DNA of 64,000 nucleotides from Polyangiaceae bacterium (GTDB taxonomy: Bacteria > Myxococcota_A > Polyangia > Polyangiales > Polyangiaceae): positions 62,001-126,000 of the forward strand of contig JAJDAH010000477.1 in the NCBI GenBank assembly GCA_029261965.1, written 5' to 3'. A model generated the notes under the pieces. The model made no database searches. It had not been told where the DNA came from and was given only the letters and a program-made list of their open reading frames with translations. Each line of letters opens with the position of its first letter. The first letter of the stretch is position 1. Of the stretch, positions 41,407-50,262 are shown piece after piece. Both the position numbers and the translations under genes were made by a program.

Positions 41407-42968
41407 ACCGATACTACGACGTCATCGTTCTCGGCCGGTCGCTGGGGGCGTTGGCGGCCGCGGCGCTCTTGGCGCGACGCGACTTTCAAGTGCTCGTGCT
41501 GGGTCAGGGCCAGAAGCCCGCGTCCTACCGCTTCGAAGGCAAGACGCTCAAACGGAGAACCTTCACGTTGCTGAGCGGTTACTCGCCCGCGTGGACACGC
41601 ATCCTGCACGAGCTCGCGCAGAGTCCATCGTTCCGGCGCCACGTGGCGCCGTTGGACCCGCTCTTTGCGGTCCTCACCAGAGAGCGGCGCGTCCAGCTGC
41701 CACCTTCGCTCGACCAGTTCTCACGCGAGGTCGACCGCGAGTTCCCCGAAGTTCGCCAGCTCGTCGACGAGCTGTACGCGACATTCGCATCGGTCAACGC
41801 TGCCGCCGACACGGCTTTCGAACGAGACGCGGTCTGGCCACCGGGCAGTTTTTGGGAGCGGCTCGAAACAAACAGACTTTCGTCGACCTTGCCGTTCGTC
41901 GCGGGAGATGGCGCCCGAGACTTGCTCGGAAAGTTTCCGGCGGGGCACCCCTACCGGGAGCTCGTCACTCTCCCGGCGCAATTCGCCTCGGACCTCGCAG
42001 TTCCTGGGGACCAAATGCCGCCCTTCGCTCTCGCCAGGCTCCACGGCGCCTGGACCCGGGGCGTGCTTGGCCTCGCTGACGGCGAGGACGAGCTCGAGCA
42101 ATTCCTGGTCCGGCGGATCCAAGCTCACGGTGGACTGTGCCGCCTCGACGAGAAGGCCACCGAGCTGGTGGTGCGCCGCGGCGCGGTGGTCGGCGTGCTG
42201 GCTGACGGCGAGGACGAGCCGTTTGGTACCGCGAACGTCTTGTGCGACCAAATGGGCGAGATGCTGGCGGAGCTGTCGGGTGGTGACGGCATCACCAAGA
42301 CCGCACGACAAGACTGGCCCCATGTCACCGCTACGAGCGGACGGTTCGTGGTTTCACTGCTCGTCCGCACCGCCGGCGTGCCCGATCCGTTGCCGGCGGA
42401 GTCGTTTCTAATCCCCACGGCGGCGGCGCGCCGCGATCCCCGACGACCAGTGGTGCACCTGCAGCGCGTCGACGTGAAAGCTGACCCAGACGCTGAAAAA
42501 ACACCGTCTTGCACCCTCTTGGTCGCGGAGACCATCATGCCGACCCGGGGGCCCGTCACCCTGCTCGAAGCTCGAGACGCAGTGCTCACGACCGTGCGGG
42601 AGCACCTGCCCTTCATCGACGAGCATCTGATGGTCGTCGACTCGCCCAACGATGGTCTGCCGCTCTACGAGTACGTGAACGGCGTGAGAAAAGAGATCGA
42701 CCGCATTCATCTGACCGAAGGAACCGCCGGACCGGAGCCCATGCGCTGGCAGTGGACGGTGGATCCGCCCGGCTATGCGGGGCTCTCTGGCGAGCCGATT
42801 CGGGGACCGATACCTGGCACCTATCTCGTCGGCAGCACGGTTCTTCCGGGCCTCGGGCAAGAAGGTGAGCTCTTGGCGGCTTGGGGGGCGACGCGTGTCA
42901 TCACCCGGCAGGACCGAACCCGGCAGAAAATGCGGCGTCAGATGTGGAGCCGGATCGAGACGTCATGA
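41403..42968 (+). CDS. FAD-dependent oxidoreductase, CrtI/phytoene desaturase-like
   Basis: 521 residues. The N-terminal dinucleotide motif (YDVIVLGRSLGALAAAALLARRD) has Arg where a central Gly is usual (G-R-S-L-G), so FAD binding may differ. The C-terminal block GTYLVGSTVLPGLGQEGELLAAWGA matches the FAD-binding end of the CrtI/amine-oxidase family. No carotenoid genes are near. It sits in a unit with purN and rsmD by position only. The substrate is unknown. Confidence 0.7.
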   Translation: MNRYYDVIVLGRSLGALAAAALLARRDFQVLVLGQGQKPASYRFEGKTLKRRTFTLLSGYSPAWTRILHELAQSPSFRRHVAPLDPLFAVLTRERRVQLPPSLDQFSREVDREFPEVRQLVDELYATFASVNAAADTAFERDAVWPPGSFWERLETNRLSSTLPFVAGDGARDLLGKFPAGHPYRELVTLPAQFASDLAVPGDQMPPFALARLHGAWTRGVLGLADGEDELEQFLVRRIQAHGGLCRLDEKATELVVRRGAVVGVLADGEDEPFGTANVLCDQMGEMLAELSGGDGITKTARQDWPHVTATSGRFVVSLLVRTAGVPDPLPAESFLIPTAAARRDPRRPVVHLQRVDVKADPDAEKTPSCTLLVAETIMPTRGPVTLLEARDAVLTTVREHLPFIDEHLMVVDSPNDGLPLYEYVNGVRKEIDRIHLTEGTAGPEPMRWQWTVDPPGYAGLSGEPIRGPIPGTYLVGSTVLPGLGQEGELLAAWGATRVITRQDRTRQKMRRQMWSRIETS

Positions 42969-42981
42969 GGCTGCGGGCGCC

Positions 42982-43548
42982 GTGAGGGTCACCGCCGGAA
43001 CGTTGAAAGGCCGAAGGCTGGCCGCGCCGAAGGGTCTGAAAACGAGGCCGACTGCCGACCGAGTGCGGCAAGCCGTGTTCTCGATCCTCGCCGACGTGCG
43101 GGACGCGCGCGTCGTGGACCTCTACGCAGGAACGGGGGCGCTCGGCATCGAGGCGTTGAGTCGCGGGGCCAGCACCGCCACGTTCGTCGAGTCGGGGCGA
43201 GCAGCCCTGGGCGCGATTCGAGCGAACATCGAATCGCTCACCTTGAGCGATCGTTGCCGAGTGGTCACCACCGCGGCGGAGCGGGCGAGCCTCGAGCGCT
43301 TCGGGCCGTTCGATCTGGTTTTCTGCGATCCCCCTTGGGACTCGATCGACGATGCAATGACCGTGGTCAGTCGTCTCGCCGCTCGCGGGGTGCTCGCTCC
43401 TGGCGCGAGATTGGCGATAGAGCACGCCAAGAGCGCGGGACCAACGGTGCTCGGGACGTCTCGGCTCGAGGTCTTCGACGAGCGCTTCTGGGGCGATTCG
43501 GCCGCGACGTTCCTGACTTTCCGGCCCCCCGAGGTCAGCGGGCCTTGA
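42982..43548 (+). CDS. rsmD: 16S rRNA (guanine-966-N2)-methyltransferase
   Basis: 188 residues. The start RVTAGTLKGRRLAAPKGLKTRPT, the SAM motif VVDLYAGTGALGIEALSRGA and the catalytic motif FCDPPWD identify the RsmD family, which methylates G966 of 16S rRNA. The catalytic motif has Trp where Tyr is more usual (DPPY). GTG 42982 is 14 bases after the oxidoreductase stop. Confidence 0.9.
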   Translation: MRVTAGTLKGRRLAAPKGLKTRPTADRVRQAVFSILADVRDARVVDLYAGTGALGIEALSRGASTATFVESGRAALGAIRANIESLTLSDRCRVVTTAAERASLERFGPFDLVFCDPPWDSIDDAMTVVSRLAARGVLAPGARLAIEHAKSAGPTVLGTSRLEVFDERFWGDSAATFLTFRPPEVSGP

Positions 43549-43571
43549 AAACGCCCTCGGGGAGCATGCCC

Positions 43572-43602
43572 TTGTCCGGCGGTGCGTTTGTGCCGTTATA
43601 GT
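43572..43602 (+). promoter_or_regulatory. Promoter TTGTCC-19-TATAGT for the AgmX-type gene
   Basis: TTGTCC (43572-43577) and TATAGT (43597-43602) are 19 bases apart, slightly long. The -10 matches the consensus at five of six positions. The start codon lies 33 bases downstream, leaving a short leader. Confidence 0.42.
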
Positions 43603-43635
43603 AGGCGCCACTTTTTCGCGAGGTCCGACCCAGAC

Positions 43636-44229
43636 ATGGCACCCACCCCCTCCATGACGCCGCCCACCAAGGGCGGCACCGGCGGATTCGTCATCGCCGC
43701 CATCATCATGCTGTTCCTGATGGGCGGCCTGATCTACTGGAAGATGAGCGGCACGGAGGCAGAGCCCGTCGCGGCTGCGCCACCGCCTCCGCCACCGCCG
43801 GCCGCACCCGTGCTGGAAGAGCCGCCGCCTCCGCCTCCGCCGATCGAACCGGACGCCGCGGCGGAGGAGACCAAGAAGGTCGTGCACTCGGGAGGCCGCC
43901 GGAAGGCCGGACCAGGCCCATGCGGCGGTAAGTGCACCGGCAGGGAGACGCCGGCGCTGGTTCGGGCCCTGGGCGGCCGCGCCGGCCAGGCGCGAGGCTG
44001 CTACAACCGGGCGTTGAGGCTCAATCCGACGCTCAAGGGCAGGATCACCGTCAATGTCCGGGTGGGCCCCGGAGGCCGAGTCTGCTCGGCTTCGGTGGGC
44101 TCGAACACCCTCGGAGACGCCAGTGTGGCCTCGTGTGTTGTGCAAATGTTCCGCTCTGCTACCCTGCCCTCGCCCCAAGGGGGTTGCGTAGATACGGCAG
44201 TTCCGATCAACTTCGTCCCCAAGAGCTAA
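43636..44229 (+). CDS. AgmX/PglI C-terminal domain protein (TonB-like)
   Basis: 197 residues. A short cytosolic start, one membrane helix (about 17-36: FVIAAIIMLFLMGGLIYW), a Pro-rich periplasmic linker, and a C-terminal domain (about 95-197) with GCYNRALRLNPTLKGRITVNVRVGPGGRV, SVASCVV and VPINFVPKS. This matches the AgmX/PglI C-terminal, TonB-like family, known in myxobacteria from gliding-related proteins. It may span the periplasm and contact outer-membrane partners. Its stop overlaps the next small lipoprotein start. Confidence 0.85.
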   Translation: MAPTPSMTPPTKGGTGGFVIAAIIMLFLMGGLIYWKMSGTEAEPVAAAPPPPPPPAAPVLEEPPPPPPPIEPDAAAEETKKVVHSGGRRKAGPGPCGGKCTGRETPALVRALGGRAGQARGCYNRALRLNPTLKGRITVNVRVGPGGRVCSASVGSNTLGDASVASCVVQMFRSATLPSPQGGCVDTAVPINFVPKS

Positions 44230-44534
44230 TGCCAGCATCATCGAGCCAAAATCGTTGGCTGACTCGTTCCCGGGTCGCCGTTGCCTCGGCCGCAGCGATC
44301 GCCGCTGCCATCGGCCTCGGCGCGTGTTTCAACGACGGGATCACGACGTCGTGCCCGGAGCCACTCCCGCTCTACAACGTGAAGACGTTGAAAGACGGCG
44401 GGCGAGCGCCGGACCCTGAAGGCAAGCTTCAGCAAGCCATCGACCAGAACTGTGTGACCCCACCCGGAACCGCACAGTCGGTCACCGACGTCACGCCCAA
44501 GGGCACGCTGAACCAAGACGCCAGCACGAGCTAA
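44229..44534 (+). CDS. Small lipoprotein
   Basis: 101 residues, ATG overlapping the AgmX-type gene stop. Lipobox LGAC with Cys near residue 33; the mature part is about 68 residues with two further Cys (TSCPEPLP, QNCVTPP). Probably an envelope partner of the preceding protein by coupling. Unknown function. Confidence 0.62.
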   Translation: MPASSSQNRWLTRSRVAVASAAAIAAAIGLGACFNDGITTSCPEPLPLYNVKTLKDGGRAPDPEGKLQQAIDQNCVTPPGTAQSVTDVTPKGTLNQDASTS

Positions 44535-44547
44535 CCACAAGAGCTCG

Positions 44548-45330
44548 ATGCCGAAGCGCATAGCTTTGGTGGTGGCGTACGACGGCGCGGGTTACTCGGG
44601 TTTTACGCGTCAAGCGAACGCCAGAGCGGTCGTGCACGACCTCGAAGCGGCCATCGGCGAGATGGACCCGGCTGCGAGCCCAGTCGGTTGTGCGAGTCGA
44701 ACCGACGCCGGCGTGCACGCCCGTGGCCAGGTGGTCGTTTTCGACACGGAGCGAGACATTGAGCCCAGAGGTTGGGTGCTCGGGCTCGCGCGATTCCTTC
44801 CGCCGGAGATCGCGGTGACGAGGGCGGCCCGCGCACCGCTCGGCTTCGAGCCCCGACGCGACGCCACCCTCAAGCAGTACCGTTACGAGCTCTTGCGGAG
44901 TCAACTGCGCGACCCCTTCTTCGAGCGTCGGGCCTGGCGCATCGTCGAACCGCTCGACGTGGAAAAAATGCAAACCGAGGCGCGAGCGCTGCTCGGGGAA
45001 CACGACTTCCGGGCCTTTCGTTCGTCCGCGGATCAACGAGAAAACACCGTTCGCAGCATCCGACGCGCACAAATCGACGAAGTTCCGGACGAAGTCCGGC
45101 GCCTCAGCTTCGTCATCGAGGGCAACCGCTTCCTCCACCGAATGGTCAGGATCATCGTCGGTACACTCATCGACGTCGGCCGAGGTCGCCTCGAGAGCGG
45201 CGCGATCAAACGCGCCATCGCGAGCGGGAACCGTACCGATCTCGGCATGACCGCACCGCCCGACGGCCTCTACCTCGAGTGGGTGGAGCTGAACCAGCCT
45301 CTCGCGGACGAGTGGCCCCCGCACGGCTGA
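44548..45330 (+). CDS. truA: tRNA pseudouridine(38-40) synthase
   Basis: 260 residues. Makes pseudouridine at positions 38-40 of the tRNA anticodon arm. The catalytic Asp lies in RTDAGVHARGQV, preceded here by GCAS where GAG or GSG is usual. Other blocks: VVAYDGAGYSGF, GHDFRAF-like EHDFRAFRSSAD, NRFLHRMVRIIVGTLIDVGRG, and APPDGLYLEWV at the end. Confidence 0.95.
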   Translation: MPKRIALVVAYDGAGYSGFTRQANARAVVHDLEAAIGEMDPAASPVGCASRTDAGVHARGQVVVFDTERDIEPRGWVLGLARFLPPEIAVTRAARAPLGFEPRRDATLKQYRYELLRSQLRDPFFERRAWRIVEPLDVEKMQTEARALLGEHDFRAFRSSADQRENTVRSIRRAQIDEVPDEVRRLSFVIEGNRFLHRMVRIIVGTLIDVGRGRLESGAIKRAIASGNRTDLGMTAPPDGLYLEWVELNQPLADEWPPHG

Positions 45331-45355
45331 GCTCGTCCTGACGGGCGGCGAGCTA

Positions 45356-45994
45356 TCAGGGTTTGGTGATCGTCAGCGAATTGAAGAACTTCACCACGTC
45401 CGACTTCGGAATCGTGCCGGGAACGCTTACAGCGGTCAGCTGATACATCCGGTTCTCGGCCAACACGATCCGACCGGAGAACGACAGGCCTTGTTGCGCC
45501 GACGCCTCGAACTCCCGTCCGGGAAAGCCGTTGACGGTGATGGTTTTCTTCGACTTGAGCGTGCCGCTGACCCCTTTGACCGCGCCGTTCATCGCGCCGT
45601 CGAGGATCTTGTTCGGATTGCTCAGCTTGGTCAGCGCTGCGGGGTAGTCCGAATAGTTCGCGATCCAGGCGCTGCCTTTGTCGCCGGTCACCGTGAACAG
45701 GTGGAGCTCGATTTTGCCGACGGCGGTGGGCGTCGAGTCGTTGCTCGCGGTCGGTGTGCCGGGCAGCTGAACGCTGAAACGCCCCTCGGTCGAGGTGAAG
45801 AGCTTCCACTTCCCGGTCGCCGCCGCTCCCAATGGCGATGCGCCGGTGGGTGTGGGAATGGGTTGGGTCGTCGTGACGACGGGTGCCGGGCTCGGATCCG
45901 AGCCGCCCGAGGCCTTTTCGATCTCCTGCGCAAACTTTTTGCAAGCGAGTAGCGCCAGCAAAAGCGGAATCAGGATGAGTATTCGTCGTCGCAT
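45356..45994 (-). CDS. Putative lipoprotein, PsbP/DUF1795-like domain
   Basis: 212 residues. Lipobox LLALLAC, then a Pro/Thr linker to about residue 60. The domain starts WKLFTSTEGRFSVQLPGTP and ends VVKFFNSLTITKP, a start and finish typical of PsbP/DUF1795-like folds in bacterial lipoproteins. A strong GGAGG Shine-Dalgarno lies 8 bases before the ATG. Confidence 0.68.
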   Translation of the reverse strand: MRRRILILIPLLLALLACKKFAQEIEKASGGSDPSPAPVVTTTQPIPTPTGASPLGAAATGKWKLFTSTEGRFSVQLPGTPTASNDSTPTAVGKIELHLFTVTGDKGSAWIANYSDYPAALTKLSNPNKILDGAMNGAVKGVSGTLKSKKTITVNGFPGREFEASAQQGLSFSGRIVLAENRMYQLTAVSVPGTIPKSDVVKFFNSLTITKP

Positions 45995-46081
45995 GTGGAT
46001 CGCCTCCGCTTGCCGCGCGCCGATGAGAATCGGACTGAGACCTTCGAGGCTACATCAGGAATCCGGCGACCGCGACACCCA

Positions 46082-46111
46082 TTGACAGCGCGCGCAGGCC
46101 AGCGGTAGCTC
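46082..46111 (+). promoter_or_regulatory. Promoter TTGACA-18-TAGCTC for the GNAT-like gene
   Basis: A perfect -35 TTGACA (46082-46087) lies 18 bases before TAGCTC (46106-46111). ATG 46123 is 11 bases further on, so the leader would be only a few bases. Confidence 0.45.
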
Positions 46112-46122
46112 ACGCCACGCCG

Positions 46123-47250
46123 ATGGCCATCGAGATCCGGGAAACGCCGATCGGCGGCAAGCTCGACGACTTCCTCGACGTCGTGGACGACATCTACGCG
46201 AGCGACCCGTGCTTCGTTCGTCCGATCGACATGGACCTCAAGAATCGGTTGAGCAAGAAGAACCCGTTCTTCGAGCACGGCGAGGCGACGACGTTCACGG
46301 CGTTTCGTAACGGAAAGTGCGTCGGCCGTTGCTCCGCCAGCATCGACCGCGGTCACCTGGATCTGTATCAGGACGACGTCGGATTTTTTGGTTTCTTCGA
46401 CACCGTCGACGACCAAGAGGTGGCCGACGCGCTGCTCGAAGCCGCTCGAAAATGGCTCACGAAACGCGGCATGAAAAAGATGCGCGGCCCGCTGTCGCTC
46501 AACATCAACGAAGAACTCGGCTGCCTCATCGAAGGCTTCAATACGCCACCAATGGTTCTCATGCCCCACCATCGACCCTATCAGGCTGGGCTGATCGAGA
46601 AGGCAGGCCTGGAGAAGATCAAAGACCTCTTCGCTTGGCGATACGAGGTCGGGCACGTGCCCAGGCGCGCGCAAAAAGCGCTCGTCGACACGGAAGCCGA
46701 CGACAGCATCAAGATCCGCAACGTCGACATGAAAAACTTCGAGCGCGACATTCGCGTCACGATGGAGGTGTTCAACGACGCCTGGAGCGAAAATTGGTCC
46801 TTCGTTCCGCTGACCGAGACCGAACTCAGGCAGGTCGCCAAAGACCTGCGGCCCATTCTCCGTCCCGAGCTGACTTTCATCGCGGAAATCGACGGCGTTC
46901 CGTCAGCGGTGGCCATGGCGCTTCCGAACGTCAACGAGGCGATCGCCGATCTGAACGGAAAGCTCCTGCCTTTTGGGCTGCTCAAGTTGCTCTGGCGGCT
47001 CAAGGTCAAAGGCACCAAAACGGGCCGCCTCGTCATTCTCGGCATCAGCAAGAAGTATCGAATGGTTCGCCGATACGCCGCTCTCAGCGCCGCTCTTTAC
47101 GCCAAGATGAACGCAGCTGCTCAGACCCTCGGCTTGGAATGGGGCGAGCTGAGCTGGACGCTGGAGGACAACGTGCGAATCAACGCGGGCATCAAGTTCA
47201 TGGGCGGAAAAATCTACAAGAAGTATCGAATTTTCGAGAGCGAGATATGA
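46123..47250 (+). CDS. GNAT-superfamily-like protein (YghO type)
   Basis: 375 residues, no signal peptide. The two-lobed pattern (FTAFRNGKCVGRCSASID, GFFGFFDTVDDQEVADALLEAARKWL, then a second half with LTFIAEIDGVPSAVAMALPNVNEAI and GRLVILGISKKYR) matches the long uncharacterised acyltransferase-like proteins of the YghO type. Coupled (ATGA) to the SDR gene, so the two probably act in one pathway, perhaps lipid or surface-polymer modification. That is inference. Confidence 0.7.
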   Translation: MAIEIRETPIGGKLDDFLDVVDDIYASDPCFVRPIDMDLKNRLSKKNPFFEHGEATTFTAFRNGKCVGRCSASIDRGHLDLYQDDVGFFGFFDTVDDQEVADALLEAARKWLTKRGMKKMRGPLSLNINEELGCLIEGFNTPPMVLMPHHRPYQAGLIEKAGLEKIKDLFAWRYEVGHVPRRAQKALVDTEADDSIKIRNVDMKNFERDIRVTMEVFNDAWSENWSFVPLTETELRQVAKDLRPILRPELTFIAEIDGVPSAVAMALPNVNEAIADLNGKLLPFGLLKLLWRLKVKGTKTGRLVILGISKKYRMVRRYAALSAALYAKMNAAAQTLGLEWGELSWTLEDNVRINAGIKFMGGKIYKKYRIFESEI

Positions 47251-48230
47251 AGCCGGTTCTCATCACCGGTGGTTCGGGCTTTTTGGGTTCGCACGTCGCC
47301 GAACAGCTTTCTCGGGACGGCCAGACGGTTCGTGCCCTAGTTCGGAAGACGAGCAATACGAAGTTCCTCGAGACACTCGAGAACGTCGAGCTGGCCGAAG
47401 GCGCAGTGAGCGATGCCGAGGCACTCGAACGTGCGACTCACGGCGTCGACACCGTCGTGCACTCGGCCGGACTCGTGAAAGCCATGACGCCCGAAGACTT
47501 CCACACGACCAATGCCGGTGGGACCGAGATCTTGCTCGACGCGGCCATCGCGGCCGGGGTTCGTCGCTTCGTTCTCGTCTCGAGCATGGCCGCTGCCGGA
47601 CCGAGCCCGGACGGCACGCGCATTACCGTGGGGAACGAATCGGGGCCGGTCACGCACTACGGCCGCAGCAAGCTTGCCGCAGAAAAGGTCGTGCTCGCTC
47701 GTAGAGACGAGATCGAGGTCGTGATTCTTCGGCCTCCGGCTATCTACGGAGCGAGGGACCAGGAGATCTTGGCGTTCTTCAAGGCGGTGAAATCGCGCGT
47801 GCTGCCCACCGTGATGTCGCCGGAGGCCACGCTGAGCATGATCTACGGGCCCGACTGTGCGGCCGCGTGCATCGCGGCCATCGCTGCGGACGTGCCCACC
47901 GGGAGCATCTACTTCGTGGAGGACGGGGAGGTTCATCACTTCGGGGACCTCGTCGAAGCCATCGAGGCGTCGCTCGGAACGAGAACACTGATTCGTTTTC
48001 CTCTGCCCCGTTTCGTGCTTCGAACAGCTGCCTTCGCGAGCGAAACTTATGGTCGCGTCAGCAACCAGGCCATGATGCTCACGCGCGACAAGCTGAACGA
48101 ACTCTTCGCGCCGCACTGGGTCATCGACGGGACAGCGGCGCGGGCCGAGTTGGGTTGGGAGCCGAAGGTAAACATCCGCGAGGGCATCCAGCGAACCGGG
48201 GACTGGTACCGAGAAGCCGGCTGGTTGTGA
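47247..48230 (+). CDS. NAD-dependent epimerase/dehydratase (extended SDR)
   Basis: 327 residues. The nucleotide motif is LITGGSGFLGSHVAEQL; the active site shows LVSSMAAAG and the YGRSK Tyr/Lys pair near residue 140; ILRPPAIYG follows. These are typical of extended SDRs of the sugar epimerase or 3-beta-hydroxysteroid/dihydroflavonol type. The substrate cannot be read. It is translationally coupled to the preceding GNAT-like gene. Confidence 0.87.
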   Translation: MKPVLITGGSGFLGSHVAEQLSRDGQTVRALVRKTSNTKFLETLENVELAEGAVSDAEALERATHGVDTVVHSAGLVKAMTPEDFHTTNAGGTEILLDAAIAAGVRRFVLVSSMAAAGPSPDGTRITVGNESGPVTHYGRSKLAAEKVVLARRDEIEVVILRPPAIYGARDQEILAFFKAVKSRVLPTVMSPEATLSMIYGPDCAAACIAAIAADVPTGSIYFVEDGEVHHFGDLVEAIEASLGTRTLIRFPLPRFVLRTAAFASETYGRVSNQAMMLTRDKLNELFAPHWVIDGTAARAELGWEPKVNIREGIQRTGDWYREAGWL

Positions 48231-48243
48231 CGAAGCCGCCCGC

Positions 48244-48804
48244 TCACCGACCTGCGCGATAAAACTCCGCACCGCCCGACGCTCGAAGCAACGTCGGTGC
48301 ATTTTTTGGCGTACGACCGAGCGCCTCGACGGCTTCGGTGTCGAGATACAGTCCCGGTCCCCAGCCTTCCGCTTCCTCTTCGCGCGCGGCGGCATCGGCG
48401 CTGAGCGCACGACGTAGTGGCTCGCTCGGCCGCGAGACACTCGTCAGCGCGACGTCCCCGGCAAACTCCGTGGAAAAGGGCACGGCCCCCTCGACTTCCC
48501 AACGGCTACCGTGAGTCAGCACCCCTACGGTCGAAAAGCCGCGACCACTCAGCCGAGCGCGAACCATCTTGATCCAACTCAGCGGGTCCTCCGACTGGTC
48601 CCCTTCCGCCACCTCCGCGTAGACCGCGTGGCCGATGTCCATCGCACGCACCCCCCGGCCGAGCGGAATGGCGTCGAGGCATTCGACGATCGTCCGCCGA
48701 AAGAGAGTGAACCGAGCGACGAACTCATCGCGCTCGAGGGCATACTCGTCGTCTTCGACATCGAAGTACGAAATCAAGAACCCGAAGGCGTTTTCGTCGA
48801 TCAT
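48244..48804 (-). CDS. Hypothetical protein coupled to trpE
   Basis: 186 residues, acidic, no signal peptide. Its ATG overlaps the trpE stop by 4 bases. It opens IDENAFGFLISYFDVEDDEYALERDEF and contains a THGSRWEVEG segment. I do not recognise the family. Coupling with trpE suggests shared expression, but no other trp gene is adjacent. Confidence 0.6.
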   Translation of the reverse strand: MIDENAFGFLISYFDVEDDEYALERDEFVARFTLFRRTIVECLDAIPLGRGVRAMDIGHAVYAEVAEGDQSEDPLSWIKMVRARLSGRGFSTVGVLTHGSRWEVEGAVPFSTEFAGDVALTSVSRPSEPLRRALSADAAAREEEAEGWGPGLYLDTEAVEALGRTPKNAPTLLRASGGAEFYRAGR

Positions 48805-50177
48805 CCGCCTCGGAGCGAGCGCGCCGCGTGTATCGACGCGAGGGCGGCGCGCGCCTTGTTGCGGGTTTCTTTGGCTTCGAGACGGGGAATCGAGTCAGCC
48901 ACGATGCCCGCTCCCGCCGTCACCTCGAACCGATCGCCCTTCATCACGACGGTTCGGATGGCGATGGCAAAATCGAGATCGGTGCCGGGTGACACGTAGC
49001 CCAACGCTCCGCCGTAGGCTCCCCGCGGCCGACGCTCGAGCTCGCGAATGATTTGCATGGCTCGAACCTTCGGAGCTCCGGTGAGCGTTCCAGCCGGAAA
49101 GGTCGCGCGAAGGACATCCCACGGGCCTGCGTGCTCACCCACGTCGCCAACGACCTCGCTCACGATGTGCATCACGTGGCTGTAGCGCTCGACCGTCATT
49201 TGCAGCGGCACGCGGACGGTGTTGGTCCTGGCGATCCGGCCGATGTCGTTGCGGGCCAAATCGATGAGCATGACGTGCTCCGCGCGCTCTTTCGGATCGG
49301 AGAGCATTTCTTCCGCCAGCGCGTCGTCCTCTTCCTGGGTATGTCCTCGACGGCGCGTGCCAGCGATTGGTCGGAGGAAAACCTGTCCGTCCTCGACGCG
49401 AACCAGAGTTTCGGGACTCGCACCGGCAACCGACACGGCTTGGGCGCCGTCCTTGGCCGGGAGCTCGAGCAGATACATGTAGGGCGCGGGCGAAAGCACC
49501 CGAAGAGCGCGATACACGTCGAACGAGTCCGCGGAGCCCGTCGGCGTGGAAAATGTTCGAGCGGGTACGATCTGAAAGGCATCCCCCGCGCGGATGTACT
49601 CCTTGCATCGCTCGACGTTTGTTTCGTAGTCGGCGTCGCTCGTGTCGACGGCGACATCGTCCGGAAGAGCGGCAGTGTCCGGCCGGGGCAACGGTGAAAG
49701 CGCCGGCACCGAGTGAAGGATCGCTTCGGCACGTTCGATATCGGCAGGTTGTGCGCCGGCAATCGTCGCCGTGTGCGTCAGGTTGTCGAAGACGATCACG
49801 GTCGCCTCCCCCACGAAGCGCGCGACTTCGTCGTTGCCGGGCCACGGCTCGACCTTGGTCGTGTGGTGTACGGCGTCGTAGTTGATCAGGCCGACGTGCG
49901 AGCCCGCGAACTTTCGCGCGACATCGAGACCATTCGCCTCGGGGTTCGAGCCGATGCGCCGAGCCAGCTCGGTGAACGGATCGACATCACCACTTCCACG
50001 GACGACGACGTGGGAGCGCGGCCGGAAGCCGAGGATCGAGTAGCGCCCCCACCGCTCACCGCCTTCCACACTCTCGAGCAAGAAACTGCCATCACCCGCA
50101 TCCGCACGGAGGGCGGCGTAGGCACCGACCGGCGTCGTTCCGTCGGCAACGACGACTTTCTGATGAACCGATGCCAT
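48801..50177 (-). CDS. trpE: Anthranilate synthase component I
   Basis: 458 residues. Converts chorismate to anthranilate with ammonia supplied by TrpG. The C-terminal chorismate-binding domain is complete: AFQIVPARTF, FLRPIAGTRRRG, EHVMLIDLARNDIGR, ATFPAGTLTGAPKVRAMQII and GYVSPGTDLDFAIAIRT. The N-terminal half has LLESVEGGERWGRYSILGF, where feedback-inhibition residues usually lie. The ATG at 50177 is chosen because an upstream in-frame extension has no family match. No trpG, trpD or leader peptide is visible nearby. Confidence 0.93.
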   Translation of the reverse strand: MASVHQKVVVADGTTPVGAYAALRADAGDGSFLLESVEGGERWGRYSILGFRPRSHVVVRGSGDVDPFTELARRIGSNPEANGLDVARKFAGSHVGLINYDAVHHTTKVEPWPGNDEVARFVGEATVIVFDNLTHTATIAGAQPADIERAEAILHSVPALSPLPRPDTAALPDDVAVDTSDADYETNVERCKEYIRAGDAFQIVPARTFSTPTGSADSFDVYRALRVLSPAPYMYLLELPAKDGAQAVSVAGASPETLVRVEDGQVFLRPIAGTRRRGHTQEEDDALAEEMLSDPKERAEHVMLIDLARNDIGRIARTNTVRVPLQMTVERYSHVMHIVSEVVGDVGEHAGPWDVLRATFPAGTLTGAPKVRAMQIIRELERRPRGAYGGALGYVSPGTDLDFAIAIRTVVMKGDRFEVTAGAGIVADSIPRLEAKETRNKARAALASIHAARSLRGG

Positions 50178-50247
50178 GGCGTGGCCGCCGAGGTTACCAG
50201 GGCAACCCGAGGTGTGCTCGGGATGGAGTCCGCTCGCGGGTTCGAGG

Positions 50248-50253
50248 TAGGAT
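50248..50253 (+). promoter_or_regulatory. -10-like TAGGAT
   Basis: TAGGAT ends 9 bases before ATG 50263, in the gap divergent from trpE. Confidence 0.3.
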
Positions 50254-50262
50254 TCGCACCCC

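Noticed and set aside
42901-44241. Minus-strand open frame of 446 codons opposite rsmD and the AgmX-type gene
   Set aside because: It spans two well-supported plus-strand genes and the gap between them, and the product is Arg/His-rich low-complexity typical of shadows.
47337-48440. Minus-strand open frame of 367 codons opposite the SDR gene
   Set aside because: Antisense to a clear extended SDR and partly to another gene; no domain.
50178-50262. Leader peptide/attenuator upstream of trpE
   Set aside because: The 85-base gap has no short Trp-rich frame and no terminator/antiterminator pair that I can see.
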